Source of the DNA: Raphanus sativus
Taxonomy: Eukaryota > Streptophyta > Magnoliopsida > Brassicales > Brassicaceae
DNA: 64,000 bases
Reading direction: 5' to 3'
NCBI RefSeq assembly: GCF_000801105.2
Contig: NC_079516.1
Coordinates: 25,891,043-25,955,042 of the forward strand
The notes under the pieces are model-generated. The model made no database searches and was not told the DNA's origin. It was given only the letters and a program-made list of their open reading frames with translations. The position numbers and the translations under genes are program-made. Shown here in pieces: positions 23,681-36,279 of this stretch; positions within the stretch are counted from its first letter, which is position 1; every line of letters begins with the position of its first letter.

Positions 23681-24622
23681 AGAACATCTCCAAAAATACT
23701 CTCTATTTTTAAAATCCCAAACTTTATAGTTAAAGTTTTAAAGTGTTCTTCTCAGAGGCGGATCTAAAAAAGTTTTCAATCGGGGAAACCATATCAAAAA
23801 CAACATAAAAACATTTTTTGATGGAGGCACTTTTACAATTTTCTTCACTAACTAATGAAATTTGAAAAAAATTAACTTCAATTATTAAAGAAAAAAAAAA
23901 ATCAGCCAGGGACACGTGACCCCGTACCGTCGTGCTTACACCTGCTCCTGGTTCTTCTCCAAAAGTAAAATTTCAAAATTAACTTCAAAATTATTGTACT
24001 TTACACTATATTCCTTATATTTATCGCAACTAATATAAATTTATAAAAAAATTATAAATAACTAGCACATATATAAAAATATTACAGAAATATTAATTAA
24101 TAAAAACTCGCATTGAAATATAAAACTAGAAATAGAAATACATAATTAAATATTAAACTACAAGCAAATACCACATTATTCCACAAAATTATTTTTGTAA
24201 TACTCTCATATGTGATCAACTATTGCATTTTGAAGCAAGAAATGACTCTTTATTTTTAATTTGTAGATTACGAGTTAAAAATTGTTGATTATTAGTATTG
24301 TTGTAATATTTAAATTTCTATAATTATGTCTTTATGTACCTTTTTAAAAGGTTTTTATTAAGTTTGTTTTGTAATGTTTTGTTGTCCAATTTTACTTTTA
24401 CAATAATATAAAGCTTGTTTAATTTTTTAATTTAATTTTATGTGTAAAACTTAAATTTATAGAAATTAATCTGAGATTTATGAGATATAAAATTTTAATG
24501 ATTAAAATGAGAAATATGAAATATTTAAGAATAATAAATATAATGTGTAATTGTAGGACCAAAATACAAATAAAAATATATATATTTAAAGTTATAAAGT
24601 GTCTTTTGGAGATGCTCTTAGA
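23681..24622. mobile_element. AT-rich MITE with AGCATCTCCAAAA-type ends (PIF/Harbinger-like)
   Basis: The left end agaacatctccaaaaatac and the right end (reversed: agagcatctccaaaagacac) are inverted repeats, and TTA sits beside both ends, as expected for Harbinger-type insertions. The left end has two extra bases, so the exact border is uncertain. A hAT MITE is nested within at 23753-23950. No coding content. Confidence 0.55.
23745..23958. mobile_element. hAT-type MITE nested in another MITE
   Basis: Element 23753-23950 (198 bp) begins CAGAGGCGGATC and ends CCTGCTCCTG, short imperfect inverted ends of the CAG(A/G)GGCGG kind. It is flanked by a perfect 8-bp target duplication GTTCTTCT at 23745-23752 and 23951-23958, diagnostic of hAT insertion. 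Confidence 0.88.
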
Positions 24623-26200
24623 AGACATACAATGCAGAGAGAATTGATCATTGATAAATGCAGAACATATATTTTCTGATTATACTGCATTTGTTTTCCA
24701 TTCATTTTTTAAATGCAGATCATTAAAACTACAGTGTAATCTGCATGCAGATTATTATTGTATAGAAATTTATTGATCTGCAAAAAGCAAGAAATATAGG
24801 TGGGAAAAAATGCAGATGACCAATCATGTAGGTTTTATTTTGGTTTCCTTCTATTATTTTTTATAGATAGTTTATTTATTACATTTCATTTATTTTCAAA
24901 GCAAAAAACAAATCTATGATAATTATTGTTAACATTTTATACCATTTTCGTTTCATATTATATATATTTTAAAATAAACTTATTTATAAAATTAATATAA
25001 ATATGTATTCTATTATTTATATCTTATTTTTGATAAAATAGTAATGCATAGTTTGTATCATATTACAATTTTATAGAGTTTATTTGCAATAAATAGTAAT
25101 GCATAGTTTGTATATATATATATATATTATTTCACTGTATAATCATATATATCTTTATATATATAATATTTATATCATTTATAAATCTCTCCAAAAGTGT
25201 GATTTATTATTTTCATTTCTTATTTTTACGTAAAAATTATTTTAGATGAACTTATTTATAATAAGTGATATATATACACATAACTGTGTCCTTTATAATG
25301 TATTATTAGTAAAAATCATGTATAGTATTTCAAAAAATATTAATATTTTTATATAATGAATTCACGTATATACTTTCATATTATTACTTATACTTATATA
25401 TATTTAAAATTACTTAATATATTTGCACAACTAAATACCAAACAAAATTTGTTTGTCTTTATATACATACATATATACATATTGTTATATTTTAAAAATT
25501 TAGATGAGGATTTTAATGATATAATAACATTTACAAAAATTGACAATATGAGTTTTATATTTGAACCAAAGATATGAAAGAAGTGAAAATAAAATAAAAA
25601 ATCTTTCAAAAAATCAAGAAAATATTTCGAAAGAGCAAAATCTACTCTTTGTAACCTTTTGTGATTGTAACGAATTTTATATACTTTTAAAAATGTATTA
25701 TATTTATTAAAATGATAATTTATTTTTTGTATTTCTCAACATGATGTTAATTTTAAATTTATAACATATTTTATTTTTATATCTAACTTTTCAATATTCA
25801 GTTAAATACAATATTTTAGTAAATTAATTTGATCTACATTTGTTCTGCATAAATTACATAATCTACATTTGTTCAATTTAAACTGCATTTTTTATGATCC
25901 CTCAAAGTCGATCTAGTGTATACCAAGCCCCAAGCAAGCTAATTTAATTATGATTGGAGGTCAGCTTTGGTTCCTTCAAACTTTTCAGTAGGCATGGACG
26001 TTATTGATAGGTGATCAGCTTTGATGTTTCCATTCAGTTAAATCCTGCAATTAATAAACTCAAAGAACAGTGCTAGAGAGTGGTTAAATAATAACTAGAA
26101 TTGAAAAATTCATCATCATTTTCTTAACTCTATAACAATTTATATAAACACAAAAACTAAATCAAAAGGAAACACAATATCAGTAACTACCTCCCACAGA
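24623..26200. other. Very AT-rich intergenic DNA
   Basis: No gene recognised. Several atgcaga / tctgcat words recur at 24650-24830 and again near 25840-25890, which may mark the ends of an old element, but borders and target duplication could not be fixed. Confidence 0.45.
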
Positions 26201-27176
26201 ATTAAACTAACACCGTCCACAGCGTTGTACAGTCTGAGATAGGTGAAAGAAATAAATCATAAGTAAAAGTTCAACAAGAAAAAACGGTAAACATGCCTTC
26301 TGATACGAGTGAGGATCGACAAAGACTTGCATAGACAAAAATAGATGGTGCGTGAAACGGTTTAGTGGTGTGAGCGTTAGTGTTGCCTGTAACGCTCTCA
26401 ATTCTTGATATGTCATTATTCTCATTGAGGTGTATTGATCAATGGATCCAAGATTGGGCGATATCATCAATCAGTGCTCATTCTCTTGTGCATATCGTAG
26501 CGATAAGAAAAGAAGAAACAGATTTTCATTTGTCATATATTTTCATTCTCTTTACATAAAACTTTGTGTATTCTTGGAATAATTTGACCCCAAAGAGCGT
26601 CAATGATCATGGACATCTTTGCTAAAAATGTAGAATACGGCTTAATGATCTTCACGAACCTTGAAGATTTAGTCTCTCTAAGAGAATAAGTTAGGCCAAA
26701 GACCTTGAAGGTCCTTTTTCTGTACCGTTTGGGAAACAATTGAAAAGTTAATGCTTGTGAGTAAGAGAGACAATTTGCTCTCTCTAACGACAATAATTCT
26801 CACTTTGTTTCCACCTTACGTATCATTGAATTTGTTCCTTTAACTAGTTTGACTCTATTGGAATTACAAGAACGAATCTGTTAGAGAGTTAGTTATAAAC
26901 TCATGTATTCAAACTTCCCTTATTATTGGCTTCTAAGTACCAACAAAAGAAAATTTACAAAACTACTTATAAATTTACAAATAAGATAATGTTGTAAAAT
27001 CTTTTGGCCACTTAGGAATAAAGGGAAACAGAACATTTCTCACTTAAGGAGTTAAGTCTATGCAGAAGATAGCATAAAAGACTCAACTCTACCAACATTT
27101 AATTCTTGAAGATAAAAAAAAAACATTTGAGTAGCTAAAGAGATTTAGATGCAGATAATACACAGTTTCTTAGATC
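26201..27176. other. Unassigned sequence, probable old retroelement or gene debris
   Basis: Minus-strand frames at 26470-26207 (87 residues) and 26793-26533 (86 residues, FQLFPKRYRKRTFKVFGLTY) have moderately gene-like composition but no recognised domain. The sequence tgttagagagttagttataaactcatg at 26879 resembles the start of copia LTRs. No second border was found. Confidence 0.3.
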
Positions 27177-27656
27177 TCATCTTCCATGCCCTTCAAAGGT
27201 TGTATGAGAAACAAACGTAGGCATTGAAAATTTCTTGATTTGCGCACAACAATAACCAACGTTAAATGATGCTAGCATTGACACTGGCATAAAAGCTCCA
27301 ATACCTTGAGAATATGGTGAGAAATTTGGCAAGGGTACGCTCTGGTTTAGGTATTGCACCATCTGTCCCATGGCACCAGAATTTGTGCAGAGCAACCCGA
27401 GTTCAAGAACCATCTCGGTAGAGTCAAGATTTTGAGTAATGTTAAAGCCGGTTCAAGATGGTATCGGTTCAGAATATCAATTGACGAGATGACCGGTTTA
27501 GTAACTTGAAGGATACTAGATCGTGATCCAAACAGTTATGAGGAATAGAGAAAGATATGGAAAGAAAATTTCAAAGAACCTTCACACGCCGTGGTATATA
27601 AGGAAGTTGACAACCTAAGAAAGATGGTGCACTTTCTAAGAGAATATATCAAGGCA

Positions 27657-29792
27657 TTAGAATTTGAAAAAATTGCCAAAAAAGAACATAAAAACAAGTA
27701 CATTGTCCATTTGGCATAAATCACTTTTTGGTCTGTTTTGGACTTAGATACCCCTGGATAACTTTAAAAAATTATATCAATTATTTTAACAGTCAGAAAA
27801 ATATGGAAAAATAATCAAACTGTATATAAACAAGTAACTATCATATGAAAAATAATTTTATAGACTAAATATTATTATATCAAAATATCATACTTTGATC
27901 TACGGACAGAAGAAAACTTAATCTACCAACTACGGGTCGTAGATAGTATATTCACTAAATAACTTAGTTATCTATATCTGGTAGAACAATTATATCTACC
28001 ATTGTACACTTCTCTACCATCGTAGAAACATTCAGCTGCCAGTAAATACATTTCTACCATGGTATATTTATTCAGCTTTCATTTCCCTTATTTCTGGATT
28101 TCAGTTGATTTCATTAACTACGTTTTCTAATATATCTACTAATGTATGTTTGGCATTTTCTACCAAAGTACTCTACTCTACCGTGGGCGGGTTATGCAAA
28201 CTACTGTTTTATCTACTTTCTACCGCAGTAGAAGGTATATTCTACCAAGTGCGAAATGTATATTTTCCGAAAATCTCTCTAAAATCTGTTGAGAATATAT
28301 TTTAAATAAATATTTTCCTTATTTTTCGTGTTTCCTAAGTTAGTTTTTTTTAAAAAACGTGTTCTCTTCTTCATCCTCATCGATCTCTTTTTTTTCTTTA
28401 GAAACCATCAAAAAAATTTGAATTTCTTGTTGAAGAAGATGCATATTTATGCTTCTTGTGGGATGTGGAAGTTTGATCCCCAAAAAGGGTGGGGATTTGA
28501 TGTTGATATGAAAAAATGAGGCAGAGTACTGGTTTTGGAATTAACAAGTTCCTTTGAAGATCTAAAGGTTATGGTTTTCAAGGATTTTGGAATAGACGAA
28601 AATGATGTCGAGTTTGAGTTAAGCTACCTACCTATGGAGTTAATCGGCACCATCGACTGTCCCCCATTTATCATTGAGAATGATAGACAAGTCAAAAAAT
28701 TTCTTACATACGTACGTGGAAAACCTTCGACAAGGTTGTGTGTGTCTACTTCGCTTATGCATGGGAACAACGACAGCATTGGCGTTGATAAGGAGGAATC
28801 TAACTCGCCATTCAGAGAGGTCGGTGAAGCTTCATCGGTTTCAGCTAGAGATGAGAGTGGTAGTTCATCTGATTGTAACGCGAACGGCTCGGAAGAAGAT
28901 GATCATCTCGCCATACGTGGAAAAGAAGATGATAGGGGGAAAAGTGATCGATTTTCTTTATAAGCCTTACACCAAACATGAAACAGAAACTAAATAGTTT
29001 ACAAGCTTTTCAGATGTTAAACCGAAGCAAAAACTATTCCATTTACATCAATGTCACAAAAAGACACAACATAAACTGTATATAAGTCATGAGACCAACT
29101 CGTTGACCACAAAAACCACTCAAAGTAAGCTACTTTCATATCCTAGATAGCTAAATCATTCATACAAACAAAATAACGAAACCTATTACACTCAAATCGT
29201 GATTAAGAACACTGAAGTGAAAGAGAGAAAGACATGCAACGAATCCCAAGTCCTAGACCAAACCCAAAAATCGCTTATAATAAGACATGAGTGAGAAATG
29301 AAATTCACGAGGAAGAAGCTAGAGAGTTCCGACGAGTTACCTGAGAGCAAGACCGCGAAGTGGGTTTGGTGTAGGAGAGCGTTCGTTTATGAAGAAAACC
29401 ATGGCGGAGTCGAAGAGGGGAGAACGAACACCGGAGCCGGCGAAGAGAAGCAGCGTCGAGATGTATAGCTCCTAATTTGTCTCCGATTTGCTCTCTAGAG
29501 TAGAACGAAGGAGAGAGATTTTTTAGGGTTCTAAGGAACTCAATTTGGGGAAAAATGGAGTCGATCCCGTCAAACCCCTTCTCTTATCTGTTTTTTTTTT
29601 AAAATCAATTAATTAATGATTTTATTAATCAATTACGAAAAATATTAAAAATATATAATTATGTTTATAATAGGGGGTTAATGAGGTTTATACAAAAAAT
29701 TATGGCATTGGGACAACTTTATGTTCAGTATATGGTATAGGGACAATGTAGTAGATTATTTGTTCCATATTTCCAATTTTCCCGAAGAATTT
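27657..29792. mobile_element. Degraded Mutator-like element inside the LecRK pseudogene
   Basis: Element 27666-29783 (about 2.1 kb). The left end gaaaaaattgccaaaaaagaac and the right end (reversed: gggaaaattggaaatatggaac) form a diverged inverted repeat, and similarity continues through tacattgtcc on both sides. Flanks ttagaattt (27657-27665) and gaagaattt (29784-29792) match at 7 of 9 bases, as expected for an old 9-bp duplication. It carries the N-terminal piece of a MULE transposase at 28436-28963 and a GC-richer patch at 29280-29560. Confidence 0.72.
28436..28963 (+). pseudogene. MULE transposase, N-terminal part only
   Basis: From 28436 the frame reads MHIYASCGMWKFD...GWGFDVDMKK, hits a stop at 28517-28519, and continues as LELTSSFEDLKVMVFKDF, VEFELSYLPMELI and PPFIIENDRQVKKFLTYV, ending at 28963 after a serine/acidic linker (SGSSSDCNANGSEEDD). 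This order is the N-terminal PB1-like module of plant Mutator-like transposases. The MULE DDE catalytic domain and SWIM zinc finger are absent, so the element cannot mobilise itself. Confidence 0.68.
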
Positions 29793-30284
29793 TGAGTGAG
29801 ATAATGAAAATGAGAGAACTGTAAAGGTAGCAAAAGATTGTGGTTCTCAAGTTTTGGGTAGTTAAGAATTGATCATTCATGATACACGAAATGTGTGGTC
29901 ATAGGAATCTGATTAGACAAGGGTTTGTTTAAACGATTCTTAATAAAAGTATTGTTGAAAAAAAATTGTTTGTTCAAGCTTCGCATATTATCCTTGTTCT
30001 TGGTTTTACAATCTCCACTTCCTCGGATAATAATTCTCCATCCAATCTTGGATCTCTGGTCTTTGAGTAAAGAATCCCTTCTCCAGCATTCACAAACCCC
30101 ACTTGACTAGATATTGCTTTTCCCCCGACAGCTAAGGTTATACAGGTCGTCTTCCACAAGTTACTTCAAGAATGAAAGCACCGAAGGCATACACATCAGT
30201 TTTTGTAGAAGTTCCCATTGTTATTAGCTCAGGTGCCATGTAACCTATGGTTCCCACAGCAGCTGCTGAAGATAAGTTGGCTCT

Positions 30285-30710
30285 AGGGCGGAGCCGGTCC
30301 TGAGATTTAAAACCAACTCGGGTGTCTTATTCAAAAAAAAAATTTGATTTAAAATTGACAATAATTTTCTTATAGCGAAAATTTTATTTAAATAAAAATT
30401 TATTAGTTTCAGTTACCATAAAAATAATATACTTTTTATTGTAGTTTTAGTCATTTTAAATTATAGTAACCTGACAAAACAAATTATAGTAACCCAAAAT
30501 CTAATATTTTCTATTAAATTTATGCATATTTAAAATATATTTGACTTTTTATTTTACATTTGCATCATATATAACTATATATATAAATATAATATATATA
30601 TATATATATATAAGAAATAAATATAGAAACCAATAATTCTTGGAAAAAAAAATGTCAACTAGGCCCCATCAAATGTTTCATAATCATGTGTTCAAGCCCG
30701 GCTCTGCTCT
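30285..30710. mobile_element. AT-rich MITE in the LecRK kinase C-lobe
   Basis: The left end agggcggagccggtcc and right end (reversed: agagcagagccgggcttg) are short inverted repeats. On both sides the kinase sequence continues directly (HDP on one side, RANL on the other), so the insertion point is exact. The target duplication is not clear. A TA run lies at 30595-30612. A related piece occurs at about 52659-52935, sharing ttcaaatgtttcataa near its end. Confidence 0.7.
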
Positions 30711-32061
30711 GGGGTCATGAAACCCAGCCATTCCAAAATCTCCTAACCTTCCATTACCCTCAGAATCTAACATGACGTTTTTATATCCCGGTGCAAAACT
30801 GATTGGCTCCTGTATGCAGGTAGTTAGAATAGAAATCCTTTGCAACCATGAAAGAGATGGGTTTCAGTTATGAAACAAGTACTGATCAAGACTGCCGCAG
30901 GGCATGTACTCAGATACCAGAAGTAACTCACCTTTTCTTCTACAATACCTGAGAAGAGGAACCAAGTTCCGATGCTGTAAACTTCCCATAGTCACAACTT
31001 CAGACACAAACTGTTTCATTCCTTGTTCTGCATCATGTGACAGTCGTTTAACAGCCAAATGCCTGCTTTGAGGCAGAGTTCCTTTGTAGACTTCTCCAAA
31101 CCCACCTCTCCCTGTAAGACCATCTCTCCCAAACCCATTTGTTGCTTTATACAGAGACTTGTAGGAGAATCGATGTGGACCGTATTCCTTTTCCCACGAT
31201 TCTCTCACTTATGCATACTTGTTTCTCCTATACAGATAAAGTCCTCCAAGAACTATGTACAAGGATCATCAATACGACAAGCCAAACCAATAAGCAGTTG
31301 AGATAGTTTTTCTGGTTTATCTCTAGGAAGAGGAGCCTGAAATATTCCTAGTATATACTGGTTACTGGTCAGTTGCCCTGTTGATGCCGAGAAGCCCACA
31401 AAAATCTTATCTTTAAAAATTTCTGAAATATTAATGGATCTTGACATAAGATGCTGGCTTGGCTTTTTAATGTTTATAGGAGCTAGTGAAACATTTAGCA
31501 ACGACCCATTGTAGTCCACCCACACATGGATAGGCTCTCTACTCAGGAGATTTATGCTTACATTGCTCCCCAACGCACTGGAAAATTAAGATGGGAGGGC
31601 AGATTTAACAGGTAGTGGGTTTTCCAGCACATCAAACTCAATCGGGCTAACAGTTTCAAATTTTCAATAGCAAGCAGATGAGGATATGAAGTCCCATTTG
31701 TTGGAATGCTGAAGACGCCCAAGTACTGAGAGAGATTCATGGAAGGAGATACAACAAAGGCAATCCCATGGCCAACATCAGCTCCCAACTTATGAGGCAC
31801 CAGGGCGCACACAAAATGCGTAGAGAACAATAGTGATTCAGATGGAGCAAAATCAAATGACTGCTTGAAGAAAGCATGACCCATTTGCCGCTCTGTAGTA
31901 TTTGTCAACTGCAAAAGCCCACCAGGAAGGATCTTGGCGAGACCATCGGTGAAAAGGTCTGCTTGATCGAGACCTTTGTAGATAAACCTAAATTCTTGAC
32001 TTGATAGGCAAGTAAGATAAATGCAGAAGAAGAGTAAAACCAGACGCAGTCTACAATCCAT

Positions 32062-33622
32062 ATCTACTGGGAGAGAGAAAGTGTGGTTTTTATTTTTTTG
32101 CATAGATGTTTTCTCTCAGGGAACAAACAATCTGTGGAGCTGCAAAAACAAGGTCTACTCATAAAATCAGGAAAAAGTCAAACTAACATTTCCTCCTAAG
32201 GAACTGTAGCCAGGGAAACGCAAATATATTCCGAATAGGCATTAGAAATTTTACCATGAATATGATAATATAATTAAAGATAAACCATGACAACTATAAT
32301 AACTAATCTAATCCATTATGTGAATTAAATACTGCTGTAAATTTGTTATACGGACTTCTCTGGTTGCTCCAAGGTCAACTGAAGCAAACAAGAAAGCAAT
32401 CAAAGTATACATGTTTCATCCTTCTCCCACAAGAAATCTGAAATGCCTTAGAGTAGAGCTAGTTCCAGCATTCAGAAAGTCAAAGTTTGGACAACATATA
32501 TATTCAAAGGTTAATTATGAACCCTCAATTCTAAATATCTCTGGTAATTCAACAAGTACTTAGGTAGTTGTCCCTTCAAGTATTCAAGAGAGATGATCCT
32601 ACATGCATAGATGTTTGGGTACCCGTTCAGGTTCGGATCGGGTATTTTGAATTTTGAATATTTCGGTATAGAGGTCTAGAACACGTTCGGATAATTTTAC
32701 ATATCATGGTGGTTTCGGATATTTTTAATTCGGTTTCGATTACTTCAGGTCTAATTTGAATACTTTAGATTTTGAAAAAATCAGATTCGTCACTACTCAA
32801 GTTTCTTATACTTAAAATTTTACAATTAACTTAACTGATTTTGTAAATTTTTAGTAGGTTTAACGATTAATAGGTTTGTAATTAAAATTTTGAAAATAGG
32901 AACACACTAATTTAGTTGTTGGTCTTAGAATTTGAATGCAACTTTTGTTATTGTATGAAACAAGAAGCTTGATATACATTTAAATAAAATAGCAAATCAC
33001 TTTGTTCGCAACTATAAAGTACATTTTATGATTTTGAGCTAACAACATCCATATAAATATTTTGAATAAAATGAGAGAACTAAACTAGAAATACACTGTT
33101 TAGTATACATATGTTCGGTATCTTTGGCTACCCATTTGGGTATCGGATATTACCCGTTCGGGTTCTGATATCCAATCTCTCCAAAGGGTATTTTACTATT
33201 CAGTTCGGATTTTTGTTCGAATTTTTCAGATCGGATTCGGTTCAGGTTCGGATTTTGGGTAAAATGCTTAGCCCTAATCCTACTAAATCCAGAGAAACAT
33301 TAAACCAACTTTTCTTGGCCAAGTTGATGGATTCCTTTACAAATGAGCCACACACTTTTAAATTGGACATTTTAAACCCAATCTAAGTTATTTCAACTGG
33401 AATCGAGACGCAAGTTCTATCGCTTAATTTTCATATTAGTTACAAATAACTTGATGTAGCTGATAAGTCGGAGAGTCGCCTCTCTGACAATGGCATATGC
33501 ATCCTTCGACTAAAACAAACAGTCAGCATTTCCGACTACTCCAAACCCCAAACCTTAAACCTTAAAATCCTCATCCAATGAACAATTATCTCTTTATAAT
33601 ATCATGATTATCAGATAAAATG
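32062..33622. other. Spacer upstream of the LecRK pseudogene, with a CCGTTCGGTTCGG-type repeat
   Basis: The first few hundred bases would be the former LecRK promoter. From about 32610 to 33290 both ends are rich in gttcggttcgga / gggtacccg words (gtttgggtacccgttcaggttcgg; ttcggattttgggtaaaatg), a degenerate repeat family widespread in Brassicaceae DNA and probably an old MITE. Borders and family were not fixed. No gene seen. Confidence 0.4.
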
Positions 33623-35400
33623 CACTACAAACAAATAAGCATTCCCCAGAGAAAACTTTGTTGGAGTTCCATCTGAAATCCGTCGGGAATACAAAACAAC
33701 AAATAAGCATTCCCCAGAGAAAACTTCGTTGGAGTTCCATCTGAAATCCGTCGGGAATACAAAACGTCTAAACATGTTCTTCAAAGCTATCTTACTAGGA
33801 AAACAATTCTTCGAAAAATGGTCGAGACACCTTGAGAAATTCCAGACAAATAAATTTTCCCTGAATTCCTGGTGAATACTTCCGTATGGACGATTCGTCA
33901 AGAATCCACAGTAAAATTCCCAACGACTGATTTGTGATTAGGAAAATTCCCAAAGACGAATTGGTTGTCTGTAATATTCTCGACGAGTGTGTCTATCATG
34001 ACTTTTCTCAAGAAATTTTTGAAAGAACTTCTTCACGGCCAATTTTGTTGGGAATATATGTTAAAGGTATCCGTCGGGAATTTCTAGAGACTTTTTGAAA
34101 TATTGATTTTTTAAATTTTGTTACCAATACATTTAATTTATAAAAACAACAAATCAAAAATATTTTTAATTAAAAATCCAGATAAAAATGTATTAATATA
34201 TTCAAATACATAAAGTTTCATAAATAAAAACTAAACTTCAACAGTTTGAAATAAAATCAGAAAGATTTACAAGTTAGGCTGAACCTCTGTCTCTTCTTGA
34301 TAAACTTCAGTTTTTTCATCCAACTAAGACATGCGAGTTGCATTTTGGTTCTCCAACGCTTCGATCCACTCATCTTTATTCCTCAGTTGTTCCACAATCT
34401 TGGGATCAATATATGACACTTGCATCAACGAAGAAGAGGAGCATGATTCACGACTTAATCCAACCAACCTATCCTTTCTTCTTATAACCGCCTATGAAAA
34501 ACAAAATTAATCAGAATAAATAAAATATTAAAATTATAATTGAACTGAAATATTTAAAAATGTACATCAAGAAAGAGGTTATGGATTTTTTCTCGAGTCA
34601 GTGTGTTGGATGCTGATGATCCATCTTTAGATATCAATGCTGGATAGCAATGACCTTATCTGTCTAGGTTTCAACCAGAAATATGACTTTCTTCATAATC
34701 TGATCTTTAATTATTTTTTACTCTTTTTTCGTCTATGTTCCCTTCAATAAGACCAGATTCTCTATGGAGTTACCATCGTTTTCTGTGATTTCCCAAAAAT
34801 AAAATAAATTATAATTAACAATTATTCAATAAAATTTTAGAGAAAAATAGTAAACTTACAAGTTGAAATTCCTAGGAAGATAAAATGGTAAAGCCCAAGT
34901 TGTAGACGTAAATCCCTTTCCAGCCATGAACGCTAAGACAGTTAACAAAGTCGGTGTGCCATTGAGCATTCACTTCTAGTTACACCCAATGCACCTTCAA
35001 TTCCTCCCAAGCAACTACGTTGATCTACTTTAGCACTTTGCCCCAAACCCACTTATTCCTTAACACAAAGAACTGCTTGATGCAGTGATTTTCTTGTGCA
35101 GTGGTGAAATGCGTCTTCTATCATAGTTGTTAATTTAAAATGTGAACTCTAACTAAAAAAAAACAAAAGAGATAGGTGTAATGACCATGTCAGAATGAGA
35201 ATGAACCGGTTTAATTTATTTTCCCATTTGATTTGATTAAACAAGTTAACAAGAAAACAGGACATATTCTGATGAAACTTCAGTTGGACAAAATTCTATC
35301 AAAAAATTATGAAGAATTTCCAAGGAAAACCCGAGAAACTGAATAACACATAGTCGTCGGTATTTCTTCGGAAAAAACATTGACAAATTTCGAAAAGCAA
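33623..35400. mobile_element. CACTA (En/Spm) remnant with transposase-associated debris
   Basis: A CACTACAA terminus lies at 33623, followed by subterminal motifs of the gtcgggaat type (at about 33681, 33749, 34073 and relatives ttcccaacgac, ttcccaaagac). On the minus strand at 34500-34270 a frame reads DRLVGLSRESCSSSSLMQ, then IDPKIVEQLRNKDEWIEALE, resembling the coiled C-terminal part of plant En/Spm-associated transposase proteins, with stops. A second minus-strand piece lies at about 35110-34900. The opposite terminus was not found, so the element is truncated. Confidence 0.5.
33630..33765. repeat. Tandem duplication, two 68-bp units
   Basis: Units at 33630-33697 and 33698-33765 are identical except for one base (actttg versus acttcg). 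They contain the subterminal motif ccgtcgggaat of the CACTA remnant. Confidence 0.88.
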
Positions 35401-36270
35401 CTGATCTTATGCAACCACATATCGGAACAAATATTCTGATTTGTTCCCAATTTGATTTACACGAGAAATGGTATTTATACAACTTTAGCCTGATCCATAC
35501 AGTACATATTAGACTACCAGTAATGCGGTTGTTGAATCTTGGATTCAATTGTTTAATGGGGTTGTTGAATAGAGGAAAATATGTACATTATGTGGATTAC
35601 ATTGGGCTGAATTAATTCAACCAATTGAATGCAAAAAATAGGGACATAATGACACATGGAGACATGTAAATAGAGTAAACTGGGAGAGTGAGAAACATAC
35701 GCCGGCAAATGGGGAGAGTAAAACACATTTTTCCTCTTGAAAAGTGTTATGTTTTCATTGGTTGGGAAGCTTTTTTTGAGATTCTTATCCCCTCAAATTA
35801 TTGAAGCTCAAATATTTTTTAAAAATCATATTTTTCTTTAAATAATTATACTACAATTCATAATATTTTCATGATCAATAAATATAGATTAGTCTCACTT
35901 TATTGGATACATAAGAACATCTGTTTTCACTATAATTTTTTTGTATTAGTTTCTAATAAAAAAAAATTCGTGTGTTTAAACTTCTTTTTATGCTAGATGA
36001 ATCACAATAATGATCTTTTTAACACTTAAAATTCGACTAAACTTTCTTCTGAATATCTAAACCCCAACAATTGCCAGTTTGAAAATCAATCTTCAAACAC
36101 ACCCCAAAATATACCAAGTTAGGATTTTGTACCAAAATATTTTATGCTATCATCGGTTCCAAGCTATCTTCCATATTATGGATCAATGATGCCAATTTTT
36201 TCTTAAAGAACTTCTTTTTCTTATACTTCAGCGGGTAATAGTTTTTCCAAATGTTTGAACAAAAGAAGTT
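35401..36270. other. Spacer, no gene seen
   Basis: AT-rich DNA between the CACTA remnant and the Harbinger remnant. The left border of the Harbinger element is probably here but its terminal repeat was not identified. Confidence 0.5.
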
Positions 36271-36279
36271 TTCAAATTT

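Larger units (their letters stand above)
27177..32061 (-). pseudogene. L-type lectin receptor kinase pseudogene, broken by transposons
   Basis: A LecRK gene read on the minus strand. It begins with a signal-peptide-like start at 32061 (MDCRLRLVLLFFCIYLTCLS), then an L-type lectin domain at about 31990-31330 with FIYKGLDQADLF, MGHAFFKQSFDF and HGIAFVVSPS. The start of the transmembrane segment follows near 31270, then the kinase N-lobe at 31208-30864 ([13 protein letters not shown] with the glycine loop, LAVKRL with the ATP lysine, [18 protein letters not shown]). HRD survives near 30795 and DFG near 30742, and APE at about 30230 ([10 protein letters not shown]). The C-lobe ends at RDPRLDGELLSEEVEIV near 30010, and the last exon tail lies at 27413-27177 (LELGLLCTN to EGHGR). 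A deletion and stop in the lectin domain, frameshifts, a lost catalytic-loop segment and insertions at 27666-29783 and 30285-30710 make it non-functional. Intact relatives are plasma-membrane immune-type kinases. Clade I is the closest by memory. Confidence 0.88.
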
